From the NCBI GenBank assembly GCA_011800805.1, contig MPNW01000193.1:314529-378528 (forward strand): DNA of 64,000 nucleotides. The letters are read 5' to 3'. Both the position numbers and the translations under genes were made by a program. Below are positions 62,932-64,000 of this stretch, piece by piece; position 1 is the first letter of the stretch; each line of letters opens with the position of its first letter. Source of the DNA: Hirudo medicinalis (Eukaryota; Annelida; Clitellata; Hirudinida; Hirudinidae). The notes under the pieces are model-generated. The model was not told the origin of the DNA. It ran no database searches and saw only the letters and a program-made list of their open reading frames with translations.

Positions 62932-63684
62932 GTCTGTGTTGAATCATAGCATGCAATTATTAATGTAATGAAATAACATTGAAATTGAAATAATATTTCG
63001 TTACAGCATGTAATTATAAAATTAATAAATAAATATTTCATCATAATTTAATCTAATAATATATAATCATCATAATTACATGAAATATTATTTAATTATA
63101 ACATATAATTATAATGAAATAATATTTAATTTCATGCAAATGCTCATTTGTATGTTTATTGAATCTACAATGCAACTTTATTTATGTTATGTAATCATAA
63201 TTTTCTTTTATGTAACAATCATGTCTTAATAAATATCAATAAATATTATATTGCTAGAATATGTAATTTAGGCGATTATATGTGTAATATAATCAATAAA
63301 TATATATATTTATATAGTATAATATTTGCCATAATATAATTGCTATTTATTATTATTATTATTATTAATAATAATATTCGTTATAAGTTGTCCACAGTAA
63401 TCTAATCCTTTATGAAGCCAATATTTTTAAAATGTTATTTTGATAACATTAGGATTGCATTAGGAATGCATTAGCAGAAAATTATGATAATGACTTTATC
63501 GAATATTTATTATTTATTAATAATAGCAGTTTAAAAACATGTTGCCTTCATCACAAGTTAGTTTGTCTCAGGAAAAAAATACAACATGAGGTTTACAATA
63601 GGACAATGCACATATCTACTCATGTAACCAGGCAATCAATCATGTCTACTTGGCTCCATAATTGTAATAATCACATTTAATTAC

Positions 63685-63715
<31 letters not shown>

Positions 63716-63899
63716 GAATATTATGATATTCTTATAATCAATAATAACTAATATAATACGATATTAATATTAATAATGTAATATCATAATATTAATAATA
63801 TAATATCATAAATAATTTATTATAAAAATATGAATGTAATAATTATAATTATTATTATTATTACCATCACCATTACCATCATTATTATAATTATAATTA

Positions 63900-63943
<44 letters not shown>

Positions 63944-64000
63944 CATCATTATTATTATTATTACTATTAAGTCCATGATGTTGTAATTACCATTAGGGGT
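62932..64000 (+). other. SSBP intron 2 (partial), AT-rich with (ATT)n runs
   Basis: Very AT-rich, with (ATT)n/(AAT)n runs at about 63,340-63,380, 63,680-63,715 and 63,895-63,965. No coding sequence seen. Confidence 0.6.

Overview
This is animal nuclear DNA. Genes are split by short, AT-rich, GT-AG introns (one looks GC-AG), there are no operons, and protein products match bilaterian families: AMPK gamma, an NSD-type chromatin protein, ATAD1/Msp1, hormone-sensitive lipase, NOL9, HENMT1, Beclin-1, Disabled, a C6orf62-like protein and SSBP. The compact spacing (about eleven genes in 64 kb) and the ATT/GAT trinucleotide arrays in introns fit a small lophotrochozoan genome, such as an annelid. That placement is inference; nothing here names the species. 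Ns at 3994 and 8978-9000 show it is a draft assembly.

Layout. 155-12,339 (+): AMPK gamma with a long basic/Ser-Pro N-terminus, spread over many exons and full of repeats. 15,233-24,699 (+): an NSD-family protein with PWWP-HMG-PHDs-PWWP-PHD/C5HCH but no visible AWS-SET catalytic core. 26,472-29,390 (-): ATAD1. 30,460-31,795 (+): a spliced 67-residue secreted/membrane micropeptide gene. 33,159-37,036 (+): hormone-sensitive lipase. 37,650-40,584 (-): NOL9. 41,052-43,170 (-): HENMT1. 43,734-48,555 (+): Beclin-1, head-to-head with HENMT1. 49,502-53,466 (-): Disabled adaptor. 54,985-55,050: a scrap resembling a non-LTR retrotransposon C-terminus. 55,470-56,085 (-): intronless, broken XPNPEP1-like pseudogene. 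58,105-59,762 (-): C6orf62-like gene. 62,359 onward (+): first two coding exons of SSBP, which leaves the window.

The genes are unrelated housekeeping and regulatory genes packed together rather than one pathway; AMPK gamma, hormone-sensitive lipase and Beclin-1 all touch energy and autophagy biology, but nothing in the sequence shows co-regulation. The strongest lead is the NSD-family gene, whose reader modules are intact while the methyltransferase core is replaced by a long charged region. Other leads are an altered BH3 segment in Beclin-1, a changed nucleotide-contact arginine in AMPK gamma, an array of decoy splice donors, the micropeptide gene, and three one-base reading-frame breaks that look like assembly errors.
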